The notes under the pieces are model-generated. The model did not search any database, was not told where the DNA came from, and was given only the letters and a program-made list of their open reading frames with translations. A DNA stretch of 64,000 nucleotides, from assembly GCA_964251665.1 (NCBI GenBank), contig CAXUKO010000009.1:1-64000 (forward strand), in the 5' to 3' direction. Positions 50,612-58,763 of the stretch are shown here, one piece after another. The translations under genes and the position numbers were made by a program. Origin of the DNA: JBBQLG01 sp964251665 (GTDB lineage Bacteria > Bacteroidota > Bacteroidia > Cytophagales > Spirosomataceae). How positions within the stretch are numbered: position 1 is the stretch's first letter; each line of letters begins with the position of its first letter.

Positions 50612-52765
50612 TTAAATTTTCATGGACAGGGCAATGCGTTTGCGGGTTAAATCAACTTCCAGCACTTTAACTTTTACCTTCTGAAAGACTTTAACCACCG
50701 TACGCGGGTCAGACACATACTGATTTGATAATTGCGATACGTGAACCAGACCATCCTGTTTTACGCCAATATCGACGAAGGCGCCAAAGGCGGTGATGTT
50801 CGTGACAACGCCATTGAGCACCATGCCTTCGTGCAGGTCTTCGGGTTTGCGGATGCGGTCGTCGTACTCAAAGACCGACAATTGCTCACGCGGATCGCGG
50901 CCCGGCTTTTCCAGCTCGGCCAGAATGTCTTTCAGTGTGGGTAAACCAACCTCTGCCGATACATACCGTTCGGGCTTGATCTGCTGACGAAGTGCCGGTT
51001 TCTGCATCAGTTCCGATACTGTCGCATTTAGGTCACGGGCCATCTTTTCGACTAAAGCGTAGCGTTCAGGGTGTACGGCGCTGTTATCCAAAGGGTTTTC
51101 AGGTCCCGGATGGCCGGCCCGGTCGATGCGCAGAAAGCCTGCACACTGCTCAAACGCTTTCGGGCCGAGTCTTGGTATTTTTTTGAGTTGTGCCCTCGAT
51201 ACAAACGGGCCGTTCTGCGTCCGGAAATCGACAATATTCTGTGCAATCTGCGGCCCCAACCCCGACACATACCGCAGTAAGTGGCTACTGGCGGTGTTGA
51301 GCGACACCCCAACCTGATTCACGCAGCTTTCTACTACGGCATCCAGGCTATTTTTGAGTTCAGTTGAGTCTACATCATGCTGATACTGACCTACCCCAAT
51401 AGATTTAGGGTCAATTTTTACCAGTTCCGCCAGCGGGTCCATCAACCGTCTACCAATGCTCACGGCCCCGCGCACGGTTACGTCATGTTTCGGGAACTCC
51501 TGTCGGGCTACTTCCGAAGCCGAATAAACTGATGCGCCCTGCTCACTGACTAAAAAAATGGGCTTGCCGAGGTCTAATCCCCGAATAAACGTTTCTGTTT
51601 CCCGGCCTCCCGTCCCGTTGCCGATGGCGATGGAGTCAATTTTATGCTGGCTAATCAGCTTTTTAACCGTCTCGGCAGCTTGCAATTCCTGACTTTTCGA
51701 TTGCGCCAGGTAAATAACTGTGTCGGTCAGTAAGCTCCCCTGAGCATCTAAACAAACGACTTTACAACCGGTGCGGAAGCCAGGGTCGATGGCCAGTACC
51801 CGCTGCTGACCAAGGGGCGGGCTCAGGAGTAACTGCCGCAGGTTATCGGCAAAAATTTTAATCGCTTCCTGATCCGCTTTTTCTTTGGAGAGGTTAGAGA
51901 ACTCAGTTTCGAGGGAGTGTTTTAGCAGGCGCTTGTAGCTGTCGCGAATGGCCAGCGTCAGTTGGTCGCGGACAGTTGCCGGGGCGGCATAGCGTATCAC
52001 TTGCCGGTCGAGCCGGTCCAGGGCCGCTTCTTCATCGGGGGCAATACTGACCGAAAGAAAGCCTTCTGTTTCACCCCGACGCAGGGCCAGCAGGCGGTGG
52101 GAGGGAACCCGGCGTAGCGGTTCAGCAAAGTCAAAATAATCGCGAAATTTGGCCCCGTCCGTTTCTTTCCCTTTTTTCACCACCGACCGGATTATAGCTT
52201 CCTTCTCGAATAGGATTCGGATGCGCTGCCGGGCATCAGCATCTTCGCTGATTCGTTCGGCCAGGATGTCGCGGGCACCCTGTAGCGCATCGTCTACCGA
52301 GGTTACTTTGTCTGTCAGGAATCGGTTAGCTGCTCGGGTCACATCGGCTTCACGCTGGTCAAAAATAAGGTTGGCCAGCGGCTCCAGACCTTTCTCGATC
52401 GCGATACTAGCGCGAGTTTTACGTTTCTGTTTGTAGGGCAGGTAAAGGTCTTCGAGTTCGGCGAACGAGTTGGCGGTCTCAAGTCTTTTACGAAGGTCGG
52501 GGGTTAGTTTAGCCTGTTCGTCAATGGCTTTCAGGATGGCATCACGCCGTTTGTCGAGGTCCTGAAGCTGGCGGTACGTATCTTTAATCGCCAGAATCTG
52601 AACTTCATCCAGTGGGCCGCGGTCCGCCGATGCAGTCGCTTCTTTGCGGTAGCGGGCGATGAACGGTACCGTAGCACCACCGTCTAGGAGTTCAATAGTG
52701 GCGTCGACCTGTCGGGTGGAAATACCGAGGATAGTCGCAATGCGTTGTGCGTGGGTTGAGGACAT
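50612..52765 (-). CDS. tex: Tex-family S1 RNA-binding transcription accessory protein
   Basis: About 717 aa from Met 52765 (MSSTHAQRIATILG). Domain order: helical N-terminus with FIARYRKEATG-like FIARYRKEATASADRG, a YqgF/RuvC-like domain (RVLAIDPGFRTGCKVVCLDA), helix-hairpin-helix segments (YVSGLGPQIAQNIVDFRTQN; IDRAGHPGPENPLDNSAVHP) and a C-terminal S1 domain (VVTNITAFGAFVDIGVKQDG). Tex influences transcription and is essential or stress-linked in some bacteria. It diverges from a FAH-family gene, and a strong hairpin follows. Confidence 0.95.
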   Translation of the reverse strand: MSSTHAQRIATILGISTRQVDATIELLDGGATVPFIARYRKEATASADRGPLDEVQILAIKDTYRQLQDLDKRRDAILKAIDEQAKLTPDLRKRLETANSFAELEDLYLPYKQKRKTRASIAIEKGLEPLANLIFDQREADVTRAANRFLTDKVTSVDDALQGARDILAERISEDADARQRIRILFEKEAIIRSVVKKGKETDGAKFRDYFDFAEPLRRVPSHRLLALRRGETEGFLSVSIAPDEEAALDRLDRQVIRYAAPATVRDQLTLAIRDSYKRLLKHSLETEFSNLSKEKADQEAIKIFADNLRQLLLSPPLGQQRVLAIDPGFRTGCKVVCLDAQGSLLTDTVIYLAQSKSQELQAAETVKKLISQHKIDSIAIGNGTGGRETETFIRGLDLGKPIFLVSEQGASVYSASEVARQEFPKHDVTVRGAVSIGRRLMDPLAELVKIDPKSIGVGQYQHDVDSTELKNSLDAVVESCVNQVGVSLNTASSHLLRYVSGLGPQIAQNIVDFRTQNGPFVSRAQLKKIPRLGPKAFEQCAGFLRIDRAGHPGPENPLDNSAVHPERYALVEKMARDLNATVSELMQKPALRQQIKPERYVSAEVGLPTLKDILAELEKPGRDPREQLSVFEYDDRIRKPEDLHEGMVLNGVVTNITAFGAFVDIGVKQDGLVHVSQLSNQYVSDPRTVVKVFQKVKVKVLEVDLTRKRIALSMKI

Positions 52766-52878
52766 GAAATGGGGTAACACAGTCGAAATTATCGCCCAAA
52801 TTAAGGAATTTAGAGCGTTTGCCGCGAAAACCCGGCGCAAGTGATAATTTGCGTCCGAATCACTCCGCCCCTTATCCC

Positions 52879-53733
52879 ATGCATCTTCTTTACTTCAAAA
52901 CGCCAACCGGTATTCAGTTAGGTATTCAGACGCCGACCGGTATTATCAACGTCGACGCCTGGTGCCGGGCCAACGATGCACCCGAGTTTGGTTTGCATCC
53001 CGTGAGCAACGACGATCTGACCGAGTTGCAGCAATTAGCGAACCTCGAAGGGAATATCTTCCGATTGCCCACCGATTCGGTCGAGCTGGCATCGTGTGTT
53101 CAGCGTCCCCATAAAATCATTTGTATCGGCCTGAACTACCGGAAACATGCCATCGAGAGCGGCATGGCTATACCGACAATTCCGGTTGTATTCACGAAAT
53201 ACGACAACACACTTTGTAACTATGGCGAGGCTATTCCGCTGGGTGTTGTCGGCGAACAGTTCGATTATGAGGTTGAACTGGGTGTGGTGATTGGCGAACG
53301 CTGCAAAAATGTCCCGAAAGAAGAAGCCTTGAGCAAAGTGCTTGGCTATTGTGTTGCCAATGATTTGTCGTGCCGGGATTTACAGTTTCGGACGTCGCAA
53401 TGGCTGATGGGTAAGAGTTTGGATAAGTTTTCGCCCCTCGGCCCGACGCTGGTGACGGCAGATGAAGTGGGCGATCCACAAAACCTCCAGCTTACGTGTT
53501 ACGTCAACGGCGAGAAACGGCAGGACTCCAACTCGGCTGATATGGTCTTTAGTGTAGCCGAAATTATTGAAGACCTTTCGAAACACTTCACCCTCGAACC
53601 CGGCGACCTCATTCTGACCGGCACCCCTGAAGGTGTTGCGATGGGAATGCCCGATAAACCCTGGCTCAAACCCGGCGACGTGGTGCGGGTGGAAATTGAG
53701 AAGTTAGGGTTCACGGAGAATATGATGGTGTAA
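52879..53733 (+). CDS. Fumarylacetoacetate hydrolase family protein
   Basis: FAH-superfamily enzyme, 284 aa from Met 52879. Visible are KIICIGLNYRKHAIESG, FTKYDNTLCN, the metal-binding FDYEVELGVVIG, and DLILTGTPEGVAMGM near the end. Members hydrolyse C-C bonds in beta-diketones or act as isomerases or decarboxylases in aromatic or sugar breakdown; the exact substrate cannot be read. The stop codon overlaps the start of a near-perfect 62-bp palindrome shared with the convergent ada-like gene. Confidence 0.9.
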   Translation: MHLLYFKTPTGIQLGIQTPTGIINVDAWCRANDAPEFGLHPVSNDDLTELQQLANLEGNIFRLPTDSVELASCVQRPHKIICIGLNYRKHAIESGMAIPTIPVVFTKYDNTLCNYGEAIPLGVVGEQFDYEVELGVVIGERCKNVPKEEALSKVLGYCVANDLSCRDLQFRTSQWLMGKSLDKFSPLGPTLVTADEVGDPQNLQLTCYVNGEKRQDSNSADMVFSVAEIIEDLSKHFTLEPGDLILTGTPEGVAMGMPDKPWLKPGDVVRVEIEKLGFTENMMV

Positions 53734-53793
53734 GTTGGATTTCTTTTCTGAGCAAGCGACTTAAGTCGCTTGCTCAGGAAAGAAATCCAACTT
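53732..53793. repeat. 62-bp near-perfect palindrome between convergent genes
   Basis: Left arm 53732-53762 (starts AAGTTGGATTTCTTTTCTGA) and right arm 53763-53793 are complementary over 31 bp with one mismatch (G:T when folded as RNA) and no spacer. The centre is GCGACTTAAGTCGC. It contains parts of both stop codons: TAA of the FAH gene (53731-53733) and TAA of the ada-like gene, exactly at the centre. Confidence 0.9.
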
Positions 53794-54636
53794 TGCCGCT
53801 TCCCAACCTAATATGGCCTGTTTACGGGGGAGTCCCCAACGGTAACCACCCAAACCACCAACTTTCTGGAGAACGCGATGGCAGGGAATCAGGTAACCAA
53901 TGCCGTTCTGTCCACAGGCTGTACCCACCGCCCGAACCGCGTTTGGACTGCCAATACGCCGGGCAATGGTTTCGTAGCTGACGACAGCACCTGCCGGAAT
54001 CTGGAGCAGAGCTTCCCATACTTTAATCTGGAAATTAGTCCCTTTTAATAGCAATGGGAGCGGTTTTGTGGCTACACCCGGCGTGAAAATCTCCTCAGTA
54101 AATGAGGCTGTCAGGGCCTGGTCTTCGAGTAGGATGGCCGCGCTCCAGGCGTTACGGAACTCGGTCAGCATCTGGTCCTGGGTATCTGCCGTCAGGAAAT
54201 TCAGGCGGCAGATGCCCCGGTCTGTCACCGCAATCAGGCAATCGCCGAATGGGGTTGGATGGATGCCATACGTAACCCTGATGCCCGCGCCTTTCTGTTT
54301 GTACTCGCCGGGTGTCATGGCTTCGTAGGTCACAAACAGGTCGTGAAGCCGCCCCGGACTCGACAGACCGGTCTGATAGGTAACGTCGAGCAGCGCGTGC
54401 GATTCATTCAGGAGTTGTTTGGCGTGTTCTTTGGTCAGGTAGCGGAGAAATCGCTGGGGTGTGGTCCCCGCCCACCGGCTGAAGAGCCGTTCAAAATGAA
54501 ACTCGCTCAAGTGTACGCTGTCCGCGATTTCTTTAAGTCCCGGCTGGCGGGTGGCATTGGCACCGATAAAGCGGATAGCGGCTTCAATGCGGTCGTAGTC
54601 GAGTTGAGCCTGAGTAGATAAAACGGTTGTTTCCAT
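53761..54636 (-). CDS. Ada-like regulator: AraC-type HTH fused to O6-methylguanine-DNA methyltransferase
   Basis: 291 aa. Residues about 15-115 form an AraC-type DNA-binding domain (LKEIADSVHLSEFHFERLFS; TPQRFLRYLT), then a linker and the alkyltransferase domain (about 190-280) with acceptor Cys in LIPCHRVLQKVGGLGGYRWG. The N-terminal phosphotriester-accepting Cys domain of E. coli Ada is absent, so this is the short two-domain type that both repairs O6-alkylguanine and regulates genes. The last codons (PEQAT) and stop are inside the 62-bp palindrome. Confidence 0.92.
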   Translation of the reverse strand: METTVLSTQAQLDYDRIEAAIRFIGANATRQPGLKEIADSVHLSEFHFERLFSRWAGTTPQRFLRYLTKEHAKQLLNESHALLDVTYQTGLSSPGRLHDLFVTYEAMTPGEYKQKGAGIRVTYGIHPTPFGDCLIAVTDRGICRLNFLTADTQDQMLTEFRNAWSAAILLEDQALTASFTEEIFTPGVATKPLPLLLKGTNFQIKVWEALLQIPAGAVVSYETIARRIGSPNAVRAVGTACGQNGIGYLIPCHRVLQKVGGLGGYRWGLPRKQAILGWEAAKLDFFPEQAT

Positions 54637-54718
54637 ACGTCATAGCAGTTGTTGCTCAACAAAGATACCGCCCGATGGTAGACCGAAACACCCGTTTGTT
54701 GCTATGTTTTGAGTCCTG

Positions 54719-55474
54719 TTAACCGACTTCCTGCATGGTGATGTACGATACATTAATCGTTTTTATGCTGGCATATGAAATGACAAACAGATCGCCCGGC
54801 ATACTGTAGTAACGTGTATCAACTGCTTTGTTAGTCAGAGGAGCATCTGTAATAAGAAGGTCGTCAGCCAACTTACGCCGGTATACGTTCTTTAAATAAA
54901 TACGATCTAAGCCTTGTTCTCTGGAAAGATAAAAAGTAGCCAGTACGCCTGTGTAGAGGTAGCTGCACTCCTTGGCTTCAATGACTACATCAACGTGTAC
55001 AGCACTTACATCGTCGCCAGAGCCAGTCATATCCGGAAAATCCAGAATGCGACCCGTCAGGAGATAAAACCAGTCGTTGTCGACCCGTAAAAAATAGTAA
55101 CGGCAATCGAGTTTATACCGTTTAACGCCCTGGTTAAGCCATTTCCCCAAACTAACAGCCAGCAGCGAAATGCTTAACTCGTAGCCAAAGAAACCAGGAA
55201 TGCCCTGTTCGAGAATGGTTTTATCTAAACTACTTTGTGCTGTAGTAAGCTGATAAAGAGCGATCTCATTAACGTCGAAGGGGGTAACGTATTCGACAAA
55301 CAGATACCCCAGCACCTGAAGAACAAAGGCCGGTGCCAGCGACCAGACTAACTCATCAACCAGTGAGGAGGCAACGGTCCGCCGGGCATAAGGACCACCG
55401 AGGTAAGCATTGCGGAAGAGAAAACCGGGAAAGAGGAGGATAAAACTAAAAAGGGCACCAAAGGCTAAATTCAT
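54719..55474 (-). CDS. Membrane protein of unknown function, 251 aa
   Basis: Unrecognised. About three membrane helices: 5-20 (FGALFSFILLFPGFLF), 45-62 and a hydrophobic patch near 100-112. The C-terminal 130 residues are soluble and beta-rich (VHVDVVIEAKECSYLYTGVL). It looks more AT-rich than its neighbours. It begins 3 bp after the stop of a 56-aa gene on the same strand, so the two form a coupled pair. Confidence 0.75.
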   Translation of the reverse strand: MNLAFGALFSFILLFPGFLFRNAYLGGPYARRTVASSLVDELVWSLAPAFVLQVLGYLFVEYVTPFDVNEIALYQLTTAQSSLDKTILEQGIPGFFGYELSISLLAVSLGKWLNQGVKRYKLDCRYYFLRVDNDWFYLLTGRILDFPDMTGSGDDVSAVHVDVVIEAKECSYLYTGVLATFYLSREQGLDRIYLKNVYRRKLADDLLITDAPLTNKAVDTRYYSMPGDLFVISYASIKTINVSYITMQEVG

Positions 55475-55477
55475 GAA

Positions 55478-55648
55478 CTACGGCTTCGTGATTGACGTAG
55501 TTTTTCGGATAATATATTGCTTGCCGTCCACTTCAATCATCGACTCGCCGGGCTCCCGTCCACTCTGCAACAACTTGCTCATAAACTCTTTAGACTTGGA
55601 TTCATTCGCCAGAATCTTCCTGACTATTGCACTGATGGGCGCTTGCAT
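55478..55648 (-). CDS. Small protein, 56 aa, coupled to the 251-aa membrane protein
   Basis: A short minus-strand gene: MQAPISAIVRKILANESKSK, then EFMSKLLQSGREPGESMIEV and DGKQYIIRKTTSITKP. It is soluble, with a helix then two beta strands (IEVDGKQYIIRK). The TAG at 55478-55480 is followed after 3 bp by the ATG of the membrane-protein gene, tight spacing that argues for a real cotranslated pair. No family is recognised. Confidence 0.65.
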   Translation of the reverse strand: MQAPISAIVRKILANESKSKEFMSKLLQSGREPGESMIEVDGKQYIIRKTTSITKP

Positions 55649-55744
55649 AGGCGTAGTAGTCTGTTTTCAGTAAAGAAACCAAATTAACGGCAAAATCGTG
55701 TTTTTACCGGCATATTTCTTCACTTCAGGCGTTATGAACAGGCA

Positions 55745-56581
55745 TCACGCCATCACGGCCAGCATCCCCAAAACGGGTTCCCCTAACAACGGCTTACCCG
55801 TGATCTGTACGTGATTGCGGGCCTGTTCGCTGGTGATGCCTTTTGTAAATAATCGCCACGCAATCGCGCTGTCGAGTAGTACCTCGCAGATGGGCGGGCG
55901 TTTGGCCTGCGTTGACAAGGTCCATTGACCAGCCTCGCGAATCAGAAACCACGTTCCCAGGGCATCTGACACCGAAAACCGAATGGTGTCCTGTTCATCG
56001 GCGAACGTATGGCGGTAGTGATGCGGTAACGCCCGCATGGCCGTGTCCAGAAAGGGCGCGTAAAATTCAGGAGTCAGCAAGGGCTGTTCCTGCCCAACGG
56101 CCTGTCGGATCTGTTGCTGATGGTGCCAGCGTTCCATGTACTCGCGGGCGATGTGAAACCAGTTGGCTGACCGCTCTTCACCCGCCCAGCCTACCGAAAA
56201 AATGGCCTCATCAAACGGGTTCAGGGTTTGCAGATGAGCGGAGTAGGCATCGCCGGTGATCGCCAGCAGGCCGACCAGCAGCGCCGGACTGATGCGCCGG
56301 GCCGCTGTTACCCAATCCGCGTTGAGTTTGTTGAGGTACTGCACCAGATCCTGGTACGACTCAATCTGCCCCGGCGGTACCCCAAAATAACCATCCCGCG
56401 ACATGGATAATCCTCGTATGTTGCCATCGAGGATATGGGTAGCCACATCTTTAACCGTCCACAGGGGTGCCAGCGTTGGTCGTTGCCAGTCATCGGGCGA
56501 TAGTCCCATGAGAAGGGTCTGGAGATGCTGGTTGAGTGCCGGAAATAGAGGTACAGTAAAGATGGGTGTTGGAGGAGTCAT
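55745..56581 (-). CDS. Maleylpyruvate isomerase-like / DinB-superfamily protein
   Basis: 278 aa. The N-terminal four-helix bundle has the metal-binding pattern of DinB-like thiol-dependent enzymes: TVKDVATHILDGNIRG (His near 49) and later REYMERWHHQQQIRQAVG (paired His). A C-terminal part with EVLLDSAIAWRLFTKGI resembles the SCP2-like end of these proteins. Relatives include mycothiol- or bacillithiol-dependent isomerases and transferases. The substrate is unknown. Confidence 0.78.
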   Translation of the reverse strand: MTPPTPIFTVPLFPALNQHLQTLLMGLSPDDWQRPTLAPLWTVKDVATHILDGNIRGLSMSRDGYFGVPPGQIESYQDLVQYLNKLNADWVTAARRISPALLVGLLAITGDAYSAHLQTLNPFDEAIFSVGWAGEERSANWFHIAREYMERWHHQQQIRQAVGQEQPLLTPEFYAPFLDTAMRALPHHYRHTFADEQDTIRFSVSDALGTWFLIREAGQWTLSTQAKRPPICEVLLDSAIAWRLFTKGITSEQARNHVQITGKPLLGEPVLGMLAVMA

Positions 56582-56611
56582 GAATAAAGCGTAGTTACCT
56601 CGTCGTAGCGA

Positions 56612-57181
56612 TTAGTAGGGTTCAGCCCGGTCAATTAGTAGCGACCACTGGACTTGTAAGTCTATTTTTTCAACCCACGATTTTAAATAGGGTATGTCAA
56701 GGCTGTCGAACTGCATTTCAAACACCCGAACCGCATCAGAGAGTTGTTTTTCGCTGCCTCCAGCCAGTTTCGCCCAGCGTAGCTTACTGATGATCGTATC
56801 TTCAGGGCTGGTGATCCAGAAATCTTCAATGCCCAGGACGTCTGCTTTTCGTCTTCTACCAAAGCGGACTTGATCATATTCTTCGCTCGTTAACATCCAG
56901 AAGTCCAACTTATTCCCTGAAAACATATCAATGATGTTAAACATACTTTGGCGGTCTATAGCCTCCTTGATACTGTCTGGATTAAGGTAAAACGTATCCT
57001 TGGGGAATAGACTCGCCAAGGTAGAAGCCGATGCTGGTTCTAATAGTACAACTATATCAATATCCTGGGTTGATCGGGGTTCGCCTTGTAAGCTTGACAC
57101 AACTGATCCCGTCACCATATAAGGGATATGGCTGCTTTTGAGTCGAGCCAATACGAAAATTAATAATTCCGATTGTGACAT
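56612..57181 (-). CDS. Nucleotidyltransferase-fold protein (AbiEii-like)
   Basis: 189 aa with a minimal nucleotidyltransferase core: YMVTGSVVSSLQGEPRSTQD (GS motif), then QDIDIVVLLEP (two Asp) and a third acidic strand in NKLDFWMLTS. A helical end with SPEDTIISKLRWAKLAGGSE follows. This matches small AbiEii/DUF6036-like proteins that often act as toxins or toxin-modifying enzymes. It overlaps by 22 bp the end of a 72-aa gene, making a two-gene module, and the codon use looks AT-richer than its surroundings. Confidence 0.8.
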   Translation of the reverse strand: MSQSELLIFVLARLKSSHIPYMVTGSVVSSLQGEPRSTQDIDIVVLLEPASASTLASLFPKDTFYLNPDSIKEAIDRQSMFNIIDMFSGNKLDFWMLTSEEYDQVRFGRRRKADVLGIEDFWITSPEDTIISKLRWAKLAGGSEKQLSDAVRVFEMQFDSLDIPYLKSWVEKIDLQVQWSLLIDRAEPY

Positions 57182-57378
57182 TTCTCGAGTCGTTGCAGGA
57201 AAAGGGTATGAATCTCAGCCTCAGATTTAGCCGGAAAACGCTGTCTCAGGCCTTCCTTAAAGAGTCGGCGACTAAACTCTGACAACTCGAATGCCTTTAA
57301 CAACCGCTCTTCGGGAGTCATAGCACGAAGGGCCTGCAAATAAATTTGATGATTAGGCCGGGGCTTGGGATCGCTCAC
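57160..57378 (-). CDS. Small partner of the nucleotidyltransferase, 72 aa
   Basis: A helical basic protein: MTPEERLLKAFELSEFSRRL, FKEGLRQRFPAKSEAEIH, then LFLQRLEKCHNRNY. The AFELSEF and CHNRNY segments recur in a small family found beside nucleotidyltransferase-like genes. It is the first gene of the pair and overlaps the NTase start by 22 bp. I infer a toxin-antitoxin-like module with this as the candidate antitoxin; no direct evidence. Confidence 0.75.
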   Translation of the reverse strand: MSDPKPRPNHQIYLQALRAMTPEERLLKAFELSEFSRRLFKEGLRQRFPAKSEAEIHTLFLQRLEKCHNRNY

Positions 57379-57403
57379 AGTGTCATTTTTTAATAAAGAT
57401 AAT

Positions 57404-57439
57404 CAGGCGTTTGCCAAATCCGGGCCTGTCAAACGCCTG
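57404..57439 (-). terminator. Terminator-like hairpin overlapping the aminotransferase stop
   Basis: CAGGCGTTTG (57404-57413) pairs perfectly with CAAACGCCTG (57430-57439) around a 16-nt loop. The right arm contains the last codons and TGA of the class V aminotransferase. An A/T-rich stretch follows on the minus strand. Confidence 0.7.
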
Positions 57440-58634
57440 CGCTTACCGAACGCGGCCCGACCGAACGTGTCCTGACCGTTTCCAGAGCCTCTACCAGCGC
57501 CCCCAGGTCCGCTGCGTCGTTCCAGACGTGGGTCGAAACGCGGATCGAGTTGCCCCGCACCGAAACGCTGATGTTACGGTCGGTCAGCGCCTGTTTCACG
57601 GCGTCCATGTCCAATCCGGCGGGCAACCGTACGCCCAGCAGGTGACTGCTCCGCCAGTCGACATCCTCCGTCCAGAAACCCCGTTCGCGCAGGGCCGACG
57701 ACGCATCAGCGGTGAGTTGACCGCAGTAGTCAGCAATGTTGGCAGTGCCCCAGTTAAGGAGTGCCGTCAGGGCCGCGTTCAGCATCGGCAGCAGGATGAA
57801 ATTGCTCTGTTCGCCCATGTTATACCGGGCGGCTTTGGGGCGGTAATCACGCTGGTACCTCGCTAACGTGCCGAAGTTGTCGCTGCCGATCCGGTTGATC
57901 CAGTTCGCTTCAATAGGGGAGCCGTTATCGAATGTTTCGCTGAAATAGGCCAGCGACTGCCCATACGGGCCAAGCATGTATTTGTACGACCCCGCCACCA
58001 GCGCGTCGGGCTGAATCGTCTGTACGTCGAACGGCATGACGCCCACCGACTGCGACCCATCGACGACTAACCATGCACCAACTTCGCGCGTCCGTTTGCG
58101 CAGGGCTACCAGATCGAACCGGGTGCCGTCGGTCCAATGGGCATGACTAACCACAACGACTGCGGTTTTATCCGAAATAGCGTCGAGCAGGCGCTCATTC
58201 CAGCCCTGCCCCCGGTTTTGGGTTGCGTCGGGTGGCGTAATGGTGCGGGTAACCAGCTGTTTTTCCGCACAGACCTCCTCCCAGGCGTACACATCACTCG
58301 GGAATTCTTCATCGACCATCAAAATCTCCTGACCGGGCTGTAAACCCGGTTTGCGGGCCAGGTTTTTGGCAACCGTTGCCATGCCGTACGATACGGAGGG
58401 AATAATAGCGATACGCTCCGGGTCATTGGCGTTGATGAGCCGGGAAAAAAGCTGACGGGTTTCGGTCGCTTCGGTGAAAAAGTCGGTTGACGTCAGGCGT
58501 TGGGGCTGCGATTTACGGAGAATGGCCTGCTGCCCGGCCTCCATAGCAGTCTTTAAATTTGCTCCAATGGTTGAGGCATTGAGGTAATGAACGGTAGCGG
58601 GTAAATCGAACTGGTTTTTCTGACAGGTAAGCAT
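57429..58634 (-). CDS. Class V aminotransferase-fold PLP enzyme
   Basis: 401 aa of the SufS/kynureninase-like fold. The PLP Lys is in VAGSYKYMLGPYGQSLAYFS (Lys next to Tyr). Upstream are VVVVSHAHWTDGTRFDL and LVVDGSQSVGVMPFD with the Asp that binds the pyridine ring. There is no SufS-type active-site Cys loop that I can see, so it may act on another amino acid. The final codons lie in a hairpin. It is divergent from the DUF5916 gene. Confidence 0.88.
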   Translation of the reverse strand: MLTCQKNQFDLPATVHYLNASTIGANLKTAMEAGQQAILRKSQPQRLTSTDFFTEATETRQLFSRLINANDPERIAIIPSVSYGMATVAKNLARKPGLQPGQEILMVDEEFPSDVYAWEEVCAEKQLVTRTITPPDATQNRGQGWNERLLDAISDKTAVVVVSHAHWTDGTRFDLVALRKRTREVGAWLVVDGSQSVGVMPFDVQTIQPDALVAGSYKYMLGPYGQSLAYFSETFDNGSPIEANWINRIGSDNFGTLARYQRDYRPKAARYNMGEQSNFILLPMLNAALTALLNWGTANIADYCGQLTADASSALRERGFWTEDVDWRSSHLLGVRLPAGLDMDAVKQALTDRNISVSVRGNSIRVSTHVWNDAADLGALVEALETVRTRSVGPRSVSAGV

Positions 58635-58742
58635 CTGAAGGAGGATTTATGGGCAAAAGATAGGCAAAAAGCGTGATGTCGTGCTCCATCCGCAATTTCG
58701 CCCTTTCCTCCCGAAAACCGACCGCGTTCGGGTATAGCCTAT

Positions 58743-58750
58743 TACCTTTG
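58743..58750 (+). promoter_or_regulatory. Candidate -7 box for the DUF5916 gene
   Basis: TACCTTTG, a full match to TAnnTTTG, 13 bp before the ATG at 58764. No clear -33 box at 17-nt spacing. Confidence 0.5.
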
Positions 58751-58763
58751 CGCAAATTTTGTT

